A DNA stretch of 64,000 bases from Sphingomonadales bacterium (lineage in GTDB: Bacteria; Pseudomonadota; Alphaproteobacteria; Sphingomonadales; Sphingomonadaceae), in contig JADJGU010000003.1 in assembly GCA_016707885.1 (NCBI GenBank), positions 1 through 64,000 of the forward strand, in the 5' to 3' direction. The translations under genes and the position numbers were made by a program. Below the pieces are notes generated by a model. The model did no database searches. It was not told the origin of the DNA and worked only from the letters and a program-made list of their open reading frames with translations. Numbering within the stretch: the first letter of the stretch is position 1; the number at the start of each line of letters is the position of its first letter. Shown here piece after piece: positions 37,413 to 46,795 of this stretch.

Positions 37413-39601
37413 CTTTTCCGGACGAGGCGCAGTGTGGGCACGTCATTTTCTTCCGCCAAAGCATCACCTCGACCCGACAAGGACGGGTTGGTCATGAAAT
37501 ATTGGTGGAGATTGAACGGCACCCCTTCGGCCTTTACCCTTTCATAGCGACCAGTGGGTCGCAACATCCAGCTTTGCTGGTTGTCCAGCAGGTTTGCAAC
37601 CATAACCTGATCTAGGATTTGGTCGTGCACCGTCGGATTTTCAATGGGCAGCATATATTCAACCCGCCGGTCAAAATTGCGCGACATCCAGTCGGCTGAA
37701 GAAATGAAGACCCGCGCACTGGTATTGGGCAGGTCGGCACCATTGCCAAAGGCCCAGATGCGGCTGTGCTCCAGGAAACGGCCCACCACCGATTTGACTC
37801 TGATACGCGATGACATGCCTTTGACCCCGGGTCGCAAACAGCAGATCCCGCGGACCACAAGGTCGACCTCAACGCCTGCCTCGCTCGCTTCGTACAGCTT
37901 GTCGATGACTGCCTTGTCGACCAAGGAGTTGAGCTTGGCCCAAATCGCGCCGGATCTGCCTTCCTGCACATGGGCAATTTCATCGTCGATCAGCGCCAAA
38001 ATCTTTTCGCGCAGTCCAAGCGGGCTCATCGTCAGCAATTTCAGGTCGGTCGGCTCGATATAGCCGGTGACGAAATTGAAAATCTGCCCGGCATCATGCC
38101 CGATGCGGGGGTCTGCGGTGAAAAAGCTGAGGTCGGTGTAAATGCGTGCTGTCACCGGATGGTAATTGCCGGTTCCGAGGTGACAATAGGTTCGCAATTC
38201 CCCATCTTCGCGCCGTACGACCAGCGAAATCTTGGCATGTGTCTTCATGTCGACAAAGCCGTAGACCACTTGCACACCCGAATTTTCAAGCTGCGCCGCC
38301 CAGTGCAGATTCTGCTCTTCGTCAAACCGTGCCTTCAGTTCGACAACTGCGGTAACCGATTTTCCTGCTTCTGCCGCTTCGCATAATGCCTTGATCACGG
38401 CGGACTGCTTGCCGGCCCGATACAGGGTTTGCTTGATGGCGACGACATTGGGATCAAGGGCTGCCTGACGAAGGAAGTCGAGGACAACGTCAAAACTTTC
38501 ATAGGGGTGGTGAACGATGATGTCTTTCTGCCGGATTGCGGCGAAGCAATCGCCCTCATGTTCCAATATGCGTTCGGGAAAGCGTGGCGTGTACGGTGTG
38601 AATTTGAGCTCGGGCCGATCCTCGTCGACGAGTTGCGCAAGGTCGCCAATGCCGAGGAAGCCGGCGGTTTCTGAAATGATGTTGCTGCCGCCGCCCAGTT
38701 CGGACCGGATAAGCTGCGCGAGTTCGTCGGGCAGGCCCTTTTCAAACTTCAGCCGGATTACGCGCCCGCGCCGCCGCCTTTTGATGGCCGTGCGGAAATA
38801 GCGGACCAGATCCTCGGCCTCTTCCTCAACCTCGATGTCGCTGTCGCGGATGATGCGGAACGCACCAGCGGCTATCAGCTGGTGCTCGGGAAACATCTGC
38901 CCGACGAACCGCTTGATCAACGCTTCGAGCGTGACAAAGCGGTGGGTGCTGCCAGGGACCCGCACAAAACGCTGCAAGGACGATGGTATCAATACAAGCT
39001 GCCGTACCGTTTCACCGTCGCTTTTTCGGCGCATGTCAAAGATGATGCCAATACCCTGATTGGGAATGAACGGGAATGGATGCGCCGGATCGAGCGCCTG
39101 CGGTGTCAGCACAGGGAGTATCTGCTCCCGAAAATGTTTCTCCACCTCCTGCATATGGCTTGCGCCAATGGCAGACGGGGTTATGACCTTGATACCGTGG
39201 AGTTTCAGCTGGCGGCGCAGCGCACGCCACAGTTTTTGCTGCTGCTCCATCAAGGCGTCGGCAGCGGAAATGATGGCTGCCAGTTGCTCGCCCGGGGTGC
39301 GTCCGTCGATTGAGAGCTCCCCGATCCGGCGCATCTGCTGGCCACGCAAGCCTGCGACGCGGACCATGAAGAATTCGTCGAGGTTCGATCCGGAGATGGA
39401 CAGAAAGCGCAGTCGTTCGAGCAAGGGATGGGCGGGGTTTGCCGCTTCTTCAAGCACCCGCTCGTTGAATTTCAGCCATGAAAGTTCGCGGTTGAAATAG
39501 CGGCGGGCAAGGTCATTCCGGGCGTTTGCCGCGCGTTCCTGGACTTTCCTGCTTTTCAACTTCCGCCCCAACTCGATGTTCCTTTTTGCGGTGGCATGCA
39601 A
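37409..39601 (-). CDS. ppk: Polyphosphate kinase 1
   Basis: Polymerises the gamma phosphate of ATP into polyphosphate. The 730-residue protein has the N-terminal domain (RYFNRELSWLKFNERVLEEA), the middle domain and two phospholipase-D-like catalytic domains; the autophosphorylated histidine lies in DMKTHAKISLV, with the second conserved His region HLGTGNYHPVTARIYTD. First gene of the ppk-ppx operon, divergent from the sugar transporter. Full length. Confidence 0.96.
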   Translation of the reverse strand: MHATAKRNIELGRKLKSRKVQERAANARNDLARRYFNRELSWLKFNERVLEEAANPAHPLLERLRFLSISGSNLDEFFMVRVAGLRGQQMRRIGELSIDGRTPGEQLAAIISAADALMEQQQKLWRALRRQLKLHGIKVITPSAIGASHMQEVEKHFREQILPVLTPQALDPAHPFPFIPNQGIGIIFDMRRKSDGETVRQLVLIPSSLQRFVRVPGSTHRFVTLEALIKRFVGQMFPEHQLIAAGAFRIIRDSDIEVEEEAEDLVRYFRTAIKRRRRGRVIRLKFEKGLPDELAQLIRSELGGGSNIISETAGFLGIGDLAQLVDEDRPELKFTPYTPRFPERILEHEGDCFAAIRQKDIIVHHPYESFDVVLDFLRQAALDPNVVAIKQTLYRAGKQSAVIKALCEAAEAGKSVTAVVELKARFDEEQNLHWAAQLENSGVQVVYGFVDMKTHAKISLVVRREDGELRTYCHLGTGNYHPVTARIYTDLSFFTADPRIGHDAGQIFNFVTGYIEPTDLKLLTMSPLGLREKILALIDDEIAHVQEGRSGAIWAKLNSLVDKAVIDKLYEASEAGVEVDLVVRGICCLRPGVKGMSSRIRVKSVVGRFLEHSRIWAFGNGADLPNTSARVFISSADWMSRNFDRRVEYMLPIENPTVHDQILDQVMVANLLDNQQSWMLRPTGRYERVKAEGVPFNLHQYFMTNPSLSGRGDALAEENDVPTLRLVRKR

Positions 39602-39752
39602 TTGTTACACTTTTGCGGCGGCTTTACGATAGCAGCATCCCGCTGCACATTTTGCAAAAAACTGACTGTGCATACGAAATTACCGTGACGCGCCGCGATT
39701 GGCACAATAATGCTCTTGCGCATAAATAAGGACATAATCGGGGAGAGTTTTA

Positions 39753-40803
39753 ATGGCCTTGGCACCACAGGCTTCGAACAGTAGCGACAGCAATTCGGCG
39801 GAGGCCGAAGGAAACCATATTGACGCGCCCGAATTGCGGCTGTTCGTGATGGCTTTGTTTTTCATCTTCGGCGGGATCACCTCGCTGAACGATGTCATCA
39901 TTCCAAAGCTGAAAGAGCTGTTCACGCTCAACTACACGCAGGCGATGCTGGTGCAGTTCTGCTTTTTCACCGCATATCTCGTCATCGGGATTCCGGGAGC
40001 CGCATTGGTCAAGCGTATTGGCTATATGCGCGGGGCGGTTGCGGGCCTGCTGACGATGATGGCGGGTTGCCTGCTATTCATTCCGGCTTCGCAAACCGCG
40101 ACCTATGGCGTGTTTCTGTTTGCACTGTTTGTCTTGGCTAGCGGTGTCGTGATCGTTCAGGTCGTTTCGAACCCGCTCATCAGCTTGCTCGGCAAAGCGG
40201 AGACCGCACATAGCCGCCTGACCTTTGCACAGGCATTTAACTCATTGGGTACAACGGTTTTCCCCTTCTTCGGCGCGATCCTGATTCTCGGCAGCCTTGC
40301 CTCGATCAGCGCGGATCAGTTGTCGGGGGCCGAGCTTGATGCCTATCGCACGGCGGAAACACAGGCGATCGTCAATGGCTATCTCGGTCTCGCCGTTGCG
40401 CTGGCAATCGTTGCTGCAGTGGTTTGGATGTTCCGCAACAAATTGCAGGGCGAAAAGCACGAGCCCAGCAGCCTGCTCGGAGGTTTCTCGCTGCTGAAGC
40501 GTCCGCGTTTCGGATATGGTGCGCTGTGCATCTTCCTCTATGTCGGTGCCGAAGTCGCCATCGGTTCACTGATCGTCAACTATCTGATGCAGGCGCATGT
40601 CATGGGGCTTCAGGAACAAGCGGCAGGCGGCCGCTGACGGGTCTGGCATCATCAACGTCGCGATCTTCGGCGGTGCAGTGATCCCGCTGCTCACCGGCGT
40701 GGTTGCGGATGCTACTGGCAGCCTTGCGGCCGCACTGATCCTTCCCGCAATCTGCTATGCCATCATCGCCGGATTCGGGATCTTTGCGCGGCGCCCCGCC
40801 TAA
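39753..40803 (+). pseudogene. FucP/GluP-type sugar MFS transporter with internal deletion and frameshift
   Basis: The first 294 codons (39753-40635) encode N-terminal TM helices with the family's FFIFGGITSLNDVIIPKLK and LISLLGKAETAHSRLTFAQ and end in QEQAAGGR followed by TGA. The last ~53 codons (SGIINVAIFGGAVIPLLTG ... IFARRPA) are in another frame. Together about 350 residues against roughly 420-430 in the family, so about 75 residues (TM8-10 region) are missing and the join is out of frame. Located just after a GGGGAGAG ribosome-binding site. Likely a non-functional hexose:H+ symporter, or a misassembly. Confidence 0.75.
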
Positions 40804-40815
40804 AGTGAGTTGCGA

Positions 40816-40846
40816 CTCTCGAGCAGGTCAAGCACCTGATCGAGAG
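40816..40846. other. Hairpin between convergent sugar transporter and CaiB genes
   Basis: CTCTCGA-GC-AGGT and ACCT-GA-TCGAGAG form an imperfect long stem with a five-base loop; a run of seven Ts lies 14 bases further right. Possibly a weak terminator for the transporter or for both strands. Confidence 0.4.
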
Positions 40847-40894
40847 AAATGACCACGATTTTTTTGGAAGTTAGACGACCGCCGCCATGCGTCA

Positions 40895-42085
40895 TCAGAT
40901 TGCGCCAGTGGCCTCTAATGCCGCCAGATCGTCGGTGCCCAGGCCGAGCAACTCGCCATATATTTCCGCATTGTGCTGCCCCACCTTTGACGGCGCGGCG
41001 CGACGCACACTGCTAGGCGTCCCGGACAATTTGGGAAACGCACTTTGCATCTTCAGCGGCCCGAAGCGTTCGGTTTTGACCTCAATGATGGCTTCGCGCG
41101 CCTTGAAATGGGGATCGTCGAGCATTTCCGGCGCACGATAGACCCTTCCCGCAGGAATCGAATAGGCAATCATCAGTGCGTCGACTTCGTCCACCGTCAA
41201 AGTCCGGGTCCACTGATTGATCAGCGCATCCAATTCTATCTGGTTTTCACCGCGAGCCAGATGGGTGGCGTAGCGTGGGTCGGTGCCAAGTTCGGGGCAG
41301 CCCATGGCTTCGGCCAGACGCTGCCAAAGCGAATCCTTGTTCGCGCCGATCATATATTCGCCATCTTTGCAGCTATAGACATTGGAAGGCGCGATGCCGG
41401 GCAGGAATGAGCCTGATCGTTCACGAATGAAGCCGCTATGATCATATTCGGGGATCAGCCCTTCCATCACCTGCAGCACGCTCTCATACAGTGCAATATC
41501 GACCACCTGACCCTTGCCGGTCTTTTCGCGCACATGGAGTGCGGCGAGCACGCCCATACAGCCATAGGTCGCGGTTAGCGTGTCGCCGATGGAAACGCCC
41601 ATACGGCTGGGTGGCCGGTCGGGTTCGCCGACAATATAACGCCAGCCGCCCATTGCCTCGCCAATCCCGCCAAAGCCTGCCCGGTTGCTATATGGGCCGG
41701 TCTGGCCATAACCCGACATCCGCGCGATAATCAGACCAGGGTTTTCAGCGTGGAGCCGATCAGGGCCAAGGCCCCATTTCTCCATCGTGCCGGGTTTGAA
41801 ATTCTCGATCAGGATATCGGCTTTCGCAATCAGCCTGCGAACCAGGTCCTGTCCTTCGGCGAGGCGCAAATTTGCAGAGACTGAACGCTTGTTGCGGGCG
41901 ATGATTTCCCACTGAACCTTTTCATCGCCCTGGCCCCAAATACGCATCGGATCGCCTTCGCCCGGCGGCTCTACCTTGATAATGTCGGCACCCATATCAC
42001 CAAGCAACTGACCACAAAACGGACCGGCGATGAGTTGCCCCAGTTCGACAACCTTGATGCCTTGCAAAGCGCCTACATTCTCCAC
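40895..42085 (-). CDS. CaiB/BaiF-family CoA-transferase (formyl-CoA transferase-like)
   Basis: A 396-residue class III CoA-transferase. Family marks are VVELGQLIAGPFCGQLLGDMGA near the N-terminus, ADIIKVEPPGEGDPMR and KPGTMEKWGLGPD, with the catalytic Asp expected in the DIALYESV region. It moves CoA between carboxylic acids; the substrate is unknown. Lies 124 bp downstream of HMG-CoA lyase on the same strand, suggesting roles in branched-chain or terpenoid acyl catabolism, which is inference. Confidence 0.9.
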   Translation of the reverse strand: MENVGALQGIKVVELGQLIAGPFCGQLLGDMGADIIKVEPPGEGDPMRIWGQGDEKVQWEIIARNKRSVSANLRLAEGQDLVRRLIAKADILIENFKPGTMEKWGLGPDRLHAENPGLIIARMSGYGQTGPYSNRAGFGGIGEAMGGWRYIVGEPDRPPSRMGVSIGDTLTATYGCMGVLAALHVREKTGKGQVVDIALYESVLQVMEGLIPEYDHSGFIRERSGSFLPGIAPSNVYSCKDGEYMIGANKDSLWQRLAEAMGCPELGTDPRYATHLARGENQIELDALINQWTRTLTVDEVDALMIAYSIPAGRVYRAPEMLDDPHFKAREAIIEVKTERFGPLKMQSAFPKLSGTPSSVRRAAPSKVGQHNAEIYGELLGLGTDDLAALEATGAI

Positions 42086-42209
42086 GAGCTTACTCCGCCG
42101 TTTCTAAGGTCGCCCATACGGGCTGGATGGGTGCGGGCTGCCATACCGTCAGGCGCAAAGCCAGGCGCTACCGACATGCAGTAGTGATGGCGCATATTCG
42201 ATATTCTCC

Positions 42210-43118
42210 TCATGCCACCTTTGGAAAAGGCGGTGCTTGCGCGACCATTCCGGGCAGTTTGCGTCCCATGATTTCCGAAAGCCACAGGCTGGCCTTAATC
42301 ATTTTGGCCAAATTCATTCCCGTGCCGATGCCTGCGCGCTGAAGCATATAGACCACATCTTCGCTCGCCACATTTCCGTTTGCGCCTGGTGCGAAGGGGC
42401 AGCCGCCAAGGCCGCCCAGCGCTGCGTCAACCGTTACGGCACCGGCTTCGATAGCGGCCCATACATTGGCCAGTCCGGTACCGCGGGTATTGTGGAAATG
42501 GACACGGACGGGCAGCGGGTGGATAGCCTCGCGAACCTTGGTGACCAGACGCACCACATGAGCCGGATTGGCGACACCGATCGTATCGGCAAGCGCTACT
42601 TCAACAGGCACCGCGTCGGCCAAGCGCTTGGCCATGCCGATAATGCGATCTTCGGCAACCTCGCCTTCAAAAGGGCAGCCAAAGGAGGCAGCGATTGTCA
42701 CTTGTGAAGTCAGGCCAACGCCGTTGGCGCGCTTTATGATGTCGTGCGCAATGGCAATAGAATCGTCGCTGCTCTGTCCCTGGTTAGCCATAGCAAAGGT
42801 GTCAGTAGCGACAGCCACTGCACCCAATTGACCGATACGTCCTGTGCCAATGGCACGCTCCGCCCCCCGTTGGTTCATGACAAGTCCGATGAAAGTGACG
42901 CCGTCAATCTGCGGAAGGCTTGCACATAGTGCCTCTGCATCGGCCATTTGAGGAACCCTTTTGGGGTTTACGAAACTGGTCGCCTCAATCCGTCGTGCGC
43001 CTGCGTCAATAGCACGTTGGATGAGTTCGAGCTTTTCGGCCGTTGACACCAGTTGCTTTTCATTCTGCAACCCGTCGCGCGGACCCACTTCGACTAATTC
43101 TATTATTCGGGTAGCCAT
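42210..43118 (-). CDS. mvaB: Hydroxymethylglutaryl-CoA lyase
   Basis: Cleaves HMG-CoA to acetyl-CoA and acetoacetate, the last step of leucine breakdown. The 302-residue TIM-barrel protein has EVGPRDGLQNE (substrate Arg and metal Asp), the metal-binding VHFHNTRGTGLANVW and the signature GLGGCPFAPGANGN with its active-site cysteine. Start MATRIIELVEVGPRDG at 43118. The gene is followed by a CaiB-type CoA-transferase and is divergent from another. Confidence 0.93.
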   Translation of the reverse strand: MATRIIELVEVGPRDGLQNEKQLVSTAEKLELIQRAIDAGARRIEATSFVNPKRVPQMADAEALCASLPQIDGVTFIGLVMNQRGAERAIGTGRIGQLGAVAVATDTFAMANQGQSSDDSIAIAHDIIKRANGVGLTSQVTIAASFGCPFEGEVAEDRIIGMAKRLADAVPVEVALADTIGVANPAHVVRLVTKVREAIHPLPVRVHFHNTRGTGLANVWAAIEAGAVTVDAALGGLGGCPFAPGANGNVASEDVVYMLQRAGIGTGMNLAKMIKASLWLSEIMGRKLPGMVAQAPPFPKVA

Positions 43119-43294
43119 GAACAAGACCATGCCATCATAGCATACAAAATCCAATGTTGCTTATATAGCGGCTGCAACGCCGTTCGCATCCGCCTGGTGC
43201 ATCTCGCTCTAGAATCGGCAGCGATACTGCCTTGCACCGGATATAATATCCTGCTGAAGCCGCAGCAGACTTAGGGCTGCAAGGATGATCATGA

Positions 43295-44380
43295 ATGGTT
43301 AAGCTGACTGGCATCAAGGTAATCGACCTTTCGGTATTTCTTCCGGGCCCGATGATGACCGTGATGATGGCGGATCAGGGTGCCGAGGTGATCAAGATCG
43401 AAACTGCCGATGGCGATCCTTCACGCGAGCAAGCACCGTTTGAGGCTGGCCAGTCAGTCTGGTTTCGCAATCTCAACCGTGGGAAAAAAAGCATTGTCCT
43501 TGATCTCAAAAGCGACGCGGGCACGGCGCGCCTATGGGAGTTGATTGATAGCGCCGATGTGTTTGTCGAGGGTTTCCGTCCCGGTGTTATGCAGCGGCTG
43601 GGGTTCGATTATGCAGCAGTGTCTGCCCGCAATCCGCGCATCGTCTATTGCTCGATTTCAGCTTTTGGCCAGCACGGCGCGTTGGCGCACCATCCGGCGC
43701 ATGATATGGCGACACAGGCGCTCGCAGGTTTCCTCTCTGTCAACGACGGACCAGACGGTGCGCCTGTTGTACCGGGTACCGCTTCGTCGGATATGGCCGC
43801 CGGGCTGACGGCATTATCTGCGACGTTGATGGCGTTGATCGGCAGGGAAGCGAGCGGGAAGGGAGACTATATTGACTGTGCGATGTTCGACAGCCTGTTG
43901 CCCTGGTGCGTGCACACTGCTGGCAGTGCGATTGCCGGTGGACCCGCACCTGTTTCGGCAAAGCAACGATCATTGGGTGGTGCGGGTTTCTATCAAGTAT
44001 ATGAAACAAGCGACGCTAAATATGTGGTTTTGGGTGGGCGTGAAATCAAGTTCGCCGAAAATCTGTTGAACGCCCTTGACCACCCCGACTTGATCGAACA
44101 TGCCAGACGCGAAGCAGGTGAACAGGACGAACTTATCGCCTATTTGCGTTCGGTATTCATCACCCGCAGCCGCGATGAATGGGTGGCATGGTTTGCCGAC
44201 AAGGATGTCGCTTTCGCCCCGGTTCTGGATTTCCGCGAAGCTTTGGATGAGCCGCATGTAGCTGAACGGGGACTTTGGGTTGAGCATGACGGCGCGCACC
44301 ATATCGCACCTGCAATCCGTTTCGCGTCGGAACAATGGCAGCCGAGCAAAGCGCCCGAACTGGATGCTGACGGCGACTAG
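43295..44380 (+). CDS. CaiB/BaiF-family CoA-transferase
   Basis: A 361-residue class III CoA-transferase, distinct from the one at 40895 and about 35 residues shorter. Marks include VIDLSVFLPGPMMTVMMADQGA, VIKIETADGDPSR, EGFRPGVMQRLGFDY and GDYIDCAMFDSLLPW (the last holding the expected catalytic Asp). Probably moves CoA in acyl catabolism; racemase-like (alpha-methylacyl-CoA) members also exist. Its stop overlaps the convergent SLOG-like gene by four bases. Confidence 0.9.
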   Translation: MVKLTGIKVIDLSVFLPGPMMTVMMADQGAEVIKIETADGDPSREQAPFEAGQSVWFRNLNRGKKSIVLDLKSDAGTARLWELIDSADVFVEGFRPGVMQRLGFDYAAVSARNPRIVYCSISAFGQHGALAHHPAHDMATQALAGFLSVNDGPDGAPVVPGTASSDMAAGLTALSATLMALIGREASGKGDYIDCAMFDSLLPWCVHTAGSAIAGGPAPVSAKQRSLGGAGFYQVYETSDAKYVVLGGREIKFAENLLNALDHPDLIEHARREAGEQDELIAYLRSVFITRSRDEWVAWFADKDVAFAPVLDFREALDEPHVAERGLWVEHDGAHHIAPAIRFASEQWQPSKAPELDADGD

Positions 44381-46362
44381 ACCGGCACCGAGATGTTTTT
44401 GCCGCCAAACACCGATTGCCAATTCTCGATTTCGGTGACGACGATCTCATCAATCGCATGGGCCAGATTGGAGATGCGCGCATAGGTGATCTGGTCGTCA
44501 GGCGCGGCGAGCAATATATCAGCGCGTGTCGCAATATGATCGAGCTTTGCTGCGGTAATATCTGAAATCGATGCAAATCTTTCAAAATCACCGAAATAGC
44601 GTATCCCTGCAAATGCACCGCCGAGTGTCGGGAACACCACGCCGAGAAAGGTGAAGAGTTTTGCGACGTCATGCGGCCATTGTGCTGGCAGCAATGCCAG
44701 AGCTGAGCTGGCTACAATAGCGAGATAGGCTGCAACTGAAACTACTGCGGCGACAAAAAACCGTTCAGACAGCCTGTCCAGATTATGCTGAACCCGCTTT
44801 AACCTGAGGGCTTTACTGCGATGATAATCGCGCTGCGGCAGCACATGCTGGTCGCGCATCAACATCAGCGCAGCCCGCAAATAGGCAGGTGTGACCTTCA
44901 TCTGGGGAAGTCCCGGATTGCCGAGCGCCTGAATGGCGAAATGTTCTGGCCAGCCTCCGCCCGGACCGCCTGGCCAGCGTCCGACCGAGCGTGCAACGCC
45001 GAGTAACAGCAAAATAGGGGCGTGCCGGAAATATTCAGCAACGCGGCGGGTTTCAAACCATCGCCCGTGCCAGCGACGCCTTCTGCCAAAATAAGTGATG
45101 CCGACAATTGTGGTCAGCAACAGGAATTCGAAGGCGGCAAAGCCCCATTTCTGGTCAACAGATACGAATGGCATATAGGCTATGCCGCCAATTACAGCGA
45201 GGGCTGACAGCATGAAACTGGTCACCATGCTGCCGCGGAAGGCATCGGACAAATAAGTTGATACCCCGTCTGCCCATGCGAACGGTCGCATCACTTCCGT
45301 TGCAATGCTCTCCACCATGCGTTGATCCACGCCCGGCAAAGCGCGGGCGGCGTCGAGCAGGGCTTTTCCGCTGCCCTGGGCTATTTCTGCGGGAGGTTCA
45401 TAGCTTTGTGACAGACTTTTGAACCAAAGTCCGATGTGCTCGCCGAACAGGATTTCGACCCGCCGATACGATTGTAACAGGGCATTGCTTCGCGGGCGCC
45501 AACGTTCCTGAACATATGTATCGGTCCAGCGTACACCTTGTGGGTTTAAAGCTTGCTCGATCAATGCCGCCAGTTGCGCGTCACGGTTACCATTATCAAT
45601 TACCAAAGGGGCCGCAAGAGCTTCCGGCGCGGTCAATATACGCCAGTCGGTGGGGTTGCGGGCATCGACCCAGATGACCGGCACACCCTGACCAAGTGCC
45701 GCAGCGATGCTGTGTCGTGTCCCGCCCATGGCGCCATGGGTGACACCATCCCAGACGCCGATGATGATGTCAGATTGTTCGATCATAACTCGAGCAGCAA
45801 CCGCCGCACGTTCGGATATCAGGGACTGAAAACCAGAGCGCGCGTCCTGATTACCAGGTTCGGAAAGATGTTTCTGGAATTGCCGCTCGACAAGTCCATC
45901 CTGATCGGCAAGCTCAAACAATATCGATCGGTTTGCTGCTTCACGGATATCTGCTGCCCGCGCGGCAACTTCAGGATCGGCCACAACGGTTTCGGCGAGC
46001 AGGGCAACCATATCGTCGCTCGTGTAAGGCTGGGCGTTGACCGCAACATTGAGTGCAAGCCCAAATGGTAATGGTGCAACTATCTCCCAATTGCGAGCCA
46101 GCGCCAGTTTCACCGACATCAGGTCGGCACCATAAGCAAGCAAGGAGTGGAGGCGGGGTGTTGCGATGATGCATGGGTCAATCGATGCACGCAATCCCTC
46201 AATGATTCCGGCAATCCGGGCGAGCAAGTCGGCAAGTACCTGTTCGATTTGGGCTTGGTTAGCGTTGAATATGGGGTGGTTGCTGCGGTGCCCGGTAACA
46301 CCGATATCGAGATGATGCAGCGGGGCGGCCAGTGCATCGGGATCAGCTTGTAGGCGCGTCAT
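44377..46362 (-). CDS. SLOG-like domain protein with C-terminal transmembrane helices
   Basis: A 661-residue protein. The N-terminal ~270 residues form a Rossmannoid SLOG-like module: HLDIGVTGHRSNHP, a GADLMSVKLALA turn, IVAPLPFGLAL, and later SDIIIGVWDG with GGTRHSIAAALGQGVPVIWV. SLOG domains bind nucleotide-derived ligands. Two pairs of TM helices follow (from SMVTSFMLSALAVIGGIAY; from RFFVAAVVSVAAYLAIVA) separated by a soluble helix WFETRRVAEYFRH resembling SLATT-type effectors. Start MTRLQADPDALAAP at 46362 has AAGG nearby; upstream TTG at 46467 overlaps the terminator. Family assignment is by pattern, not by search. Confidence 0.7.
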   Translation of the reverse strand: MTRLQADPDALAAPLHHLDIGVTGHRSNHPIFNANQAQIEQVLADLLARIAGIIEGLRASIDPCIIATPRLHSLLAYGADLMSVKLALARNWEIVAPLPFGLALNVAVNAQPYTSDDMVALLAETVVADPEVAARAADIREAANRSILFELADQDGLVERQFQKHLSEPGNQDARSGFQSLISERAAVAARVMIEQSDIIIGVWDGVTHGAMGGTRHSIAAALGQGVPVIWVDARNPTDWRILTAPEALAAPLVIDNGNRDAQLAALIEQALNPQGVRWTDTYVQERWRPRSNALLQSYRRVEILFGEHIGLWFKSLSQSYEPPAEIAQGSGKALLDAARALPGVDQRMVESIATEVMRPFAWADGVSTYLSDAFRGSMVTSFMLSALAVIGGIAYMPFVSVDQKWGFAAFEFLLLTTIVGITYFGRRRRWHGRWFETRRVAEYFRHAPILLLLGVARSVGRWPGGPGGGWPEHFAIQALGNPGLPQMKVTPAYLRAALMLMRDQHVLPQRDYHRSKALRLKRVQHNLDRLSERFFVAAVVSVAAYLAIVASSALALLPAQWPHDVAKLFTFLGVVFPTLGGAFAGIRYFGDFERFASISDITAAKLDHIATRADILLAAPDDQITYARISNLAHAIDEIVVTEIENWQSVFGGKNISVPV

Positions 46363-46472
46363 CCTTGATCCGTTCGTGTCAGTCTGGCCCTTTCGGAATC
46401 GCGTAACACGATTATCCTTTTCGGCAAAGACGCGGAAATATCTGCGCGCTCTGGATATCAATCTCAATTATG

Positions 46473-46496
46473 AAAAAGGCCCGACTTGCGGGCCTT
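46473..46496 (-). terminator. Rho-independent terminator between the lipoprotein and SLOG-like genes
   Basis: On the minus strand AAGGCCCG-CAAGT-CGGGCCTT is followed by five T residues. It stands 27 bases past the lipoprotein stop and therefore ends the TIR/lipoprotein transcript before the SLOG-like gene. Confidence 0.9.
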
Positions 46497-46523
46497 GATC
46501 TTGTTAATCACTGCATGAGCAGA

Positions 46524-46766
46524 TTATTGGTCGGTCACACCCTGATCCGTCGAACCCTGGTCTGTGGACCCTTGGTCTGTCGAACCTTGATCGGTTGATC
46601 CTTGGTCTGCTGGTGCGGCTGCTGCTGCATCTGCTGCTGGCGCGGTTTCAGTTGTCGCTTCTTCGGTCACGACTTCTTCTGTCGCTGCCTCTTCGGCTGG
46701 TTTGTTGCAGGCTGTGACGGCTAAGGATAGTGTTGCCACAGACGAGACTAGAATGAGTTTGCGCAT
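46524..46766 (-). CDS. Small acidic lipoprotein with STDQG tandem repeats
   Basis: An 80-residue protein with a lipoprotein signal (MRKLILVSSVATLSLAVTAC; Cys20 lipidated), a Glu/Thr/Ala-rich region (EEAATEEVVTEEATTE, then AAADAAAAAPA) and five consecutive pentapeptide units of STDQG type at the end, from 15-bp DNA repeats. No structured domain. AAAGGGGGA precedes the ATG. It starts 29 bp after the TIR gene stop and ends before a strong terminator, so it is probably co-transcribed with the TIR gene. Confidence 0.75.
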   Translation of the reverse strand: MRKLILVSSVATLSLAVTACNKPAEEAATEEVVTEEATTETAPAADAAAAAPADQGSTDQGSTDQGSTDQGSTDQGVTDQ

Positions 46767-46795
46767 ATATTTTCCCCCTTTAAGGAATTCGGAGT

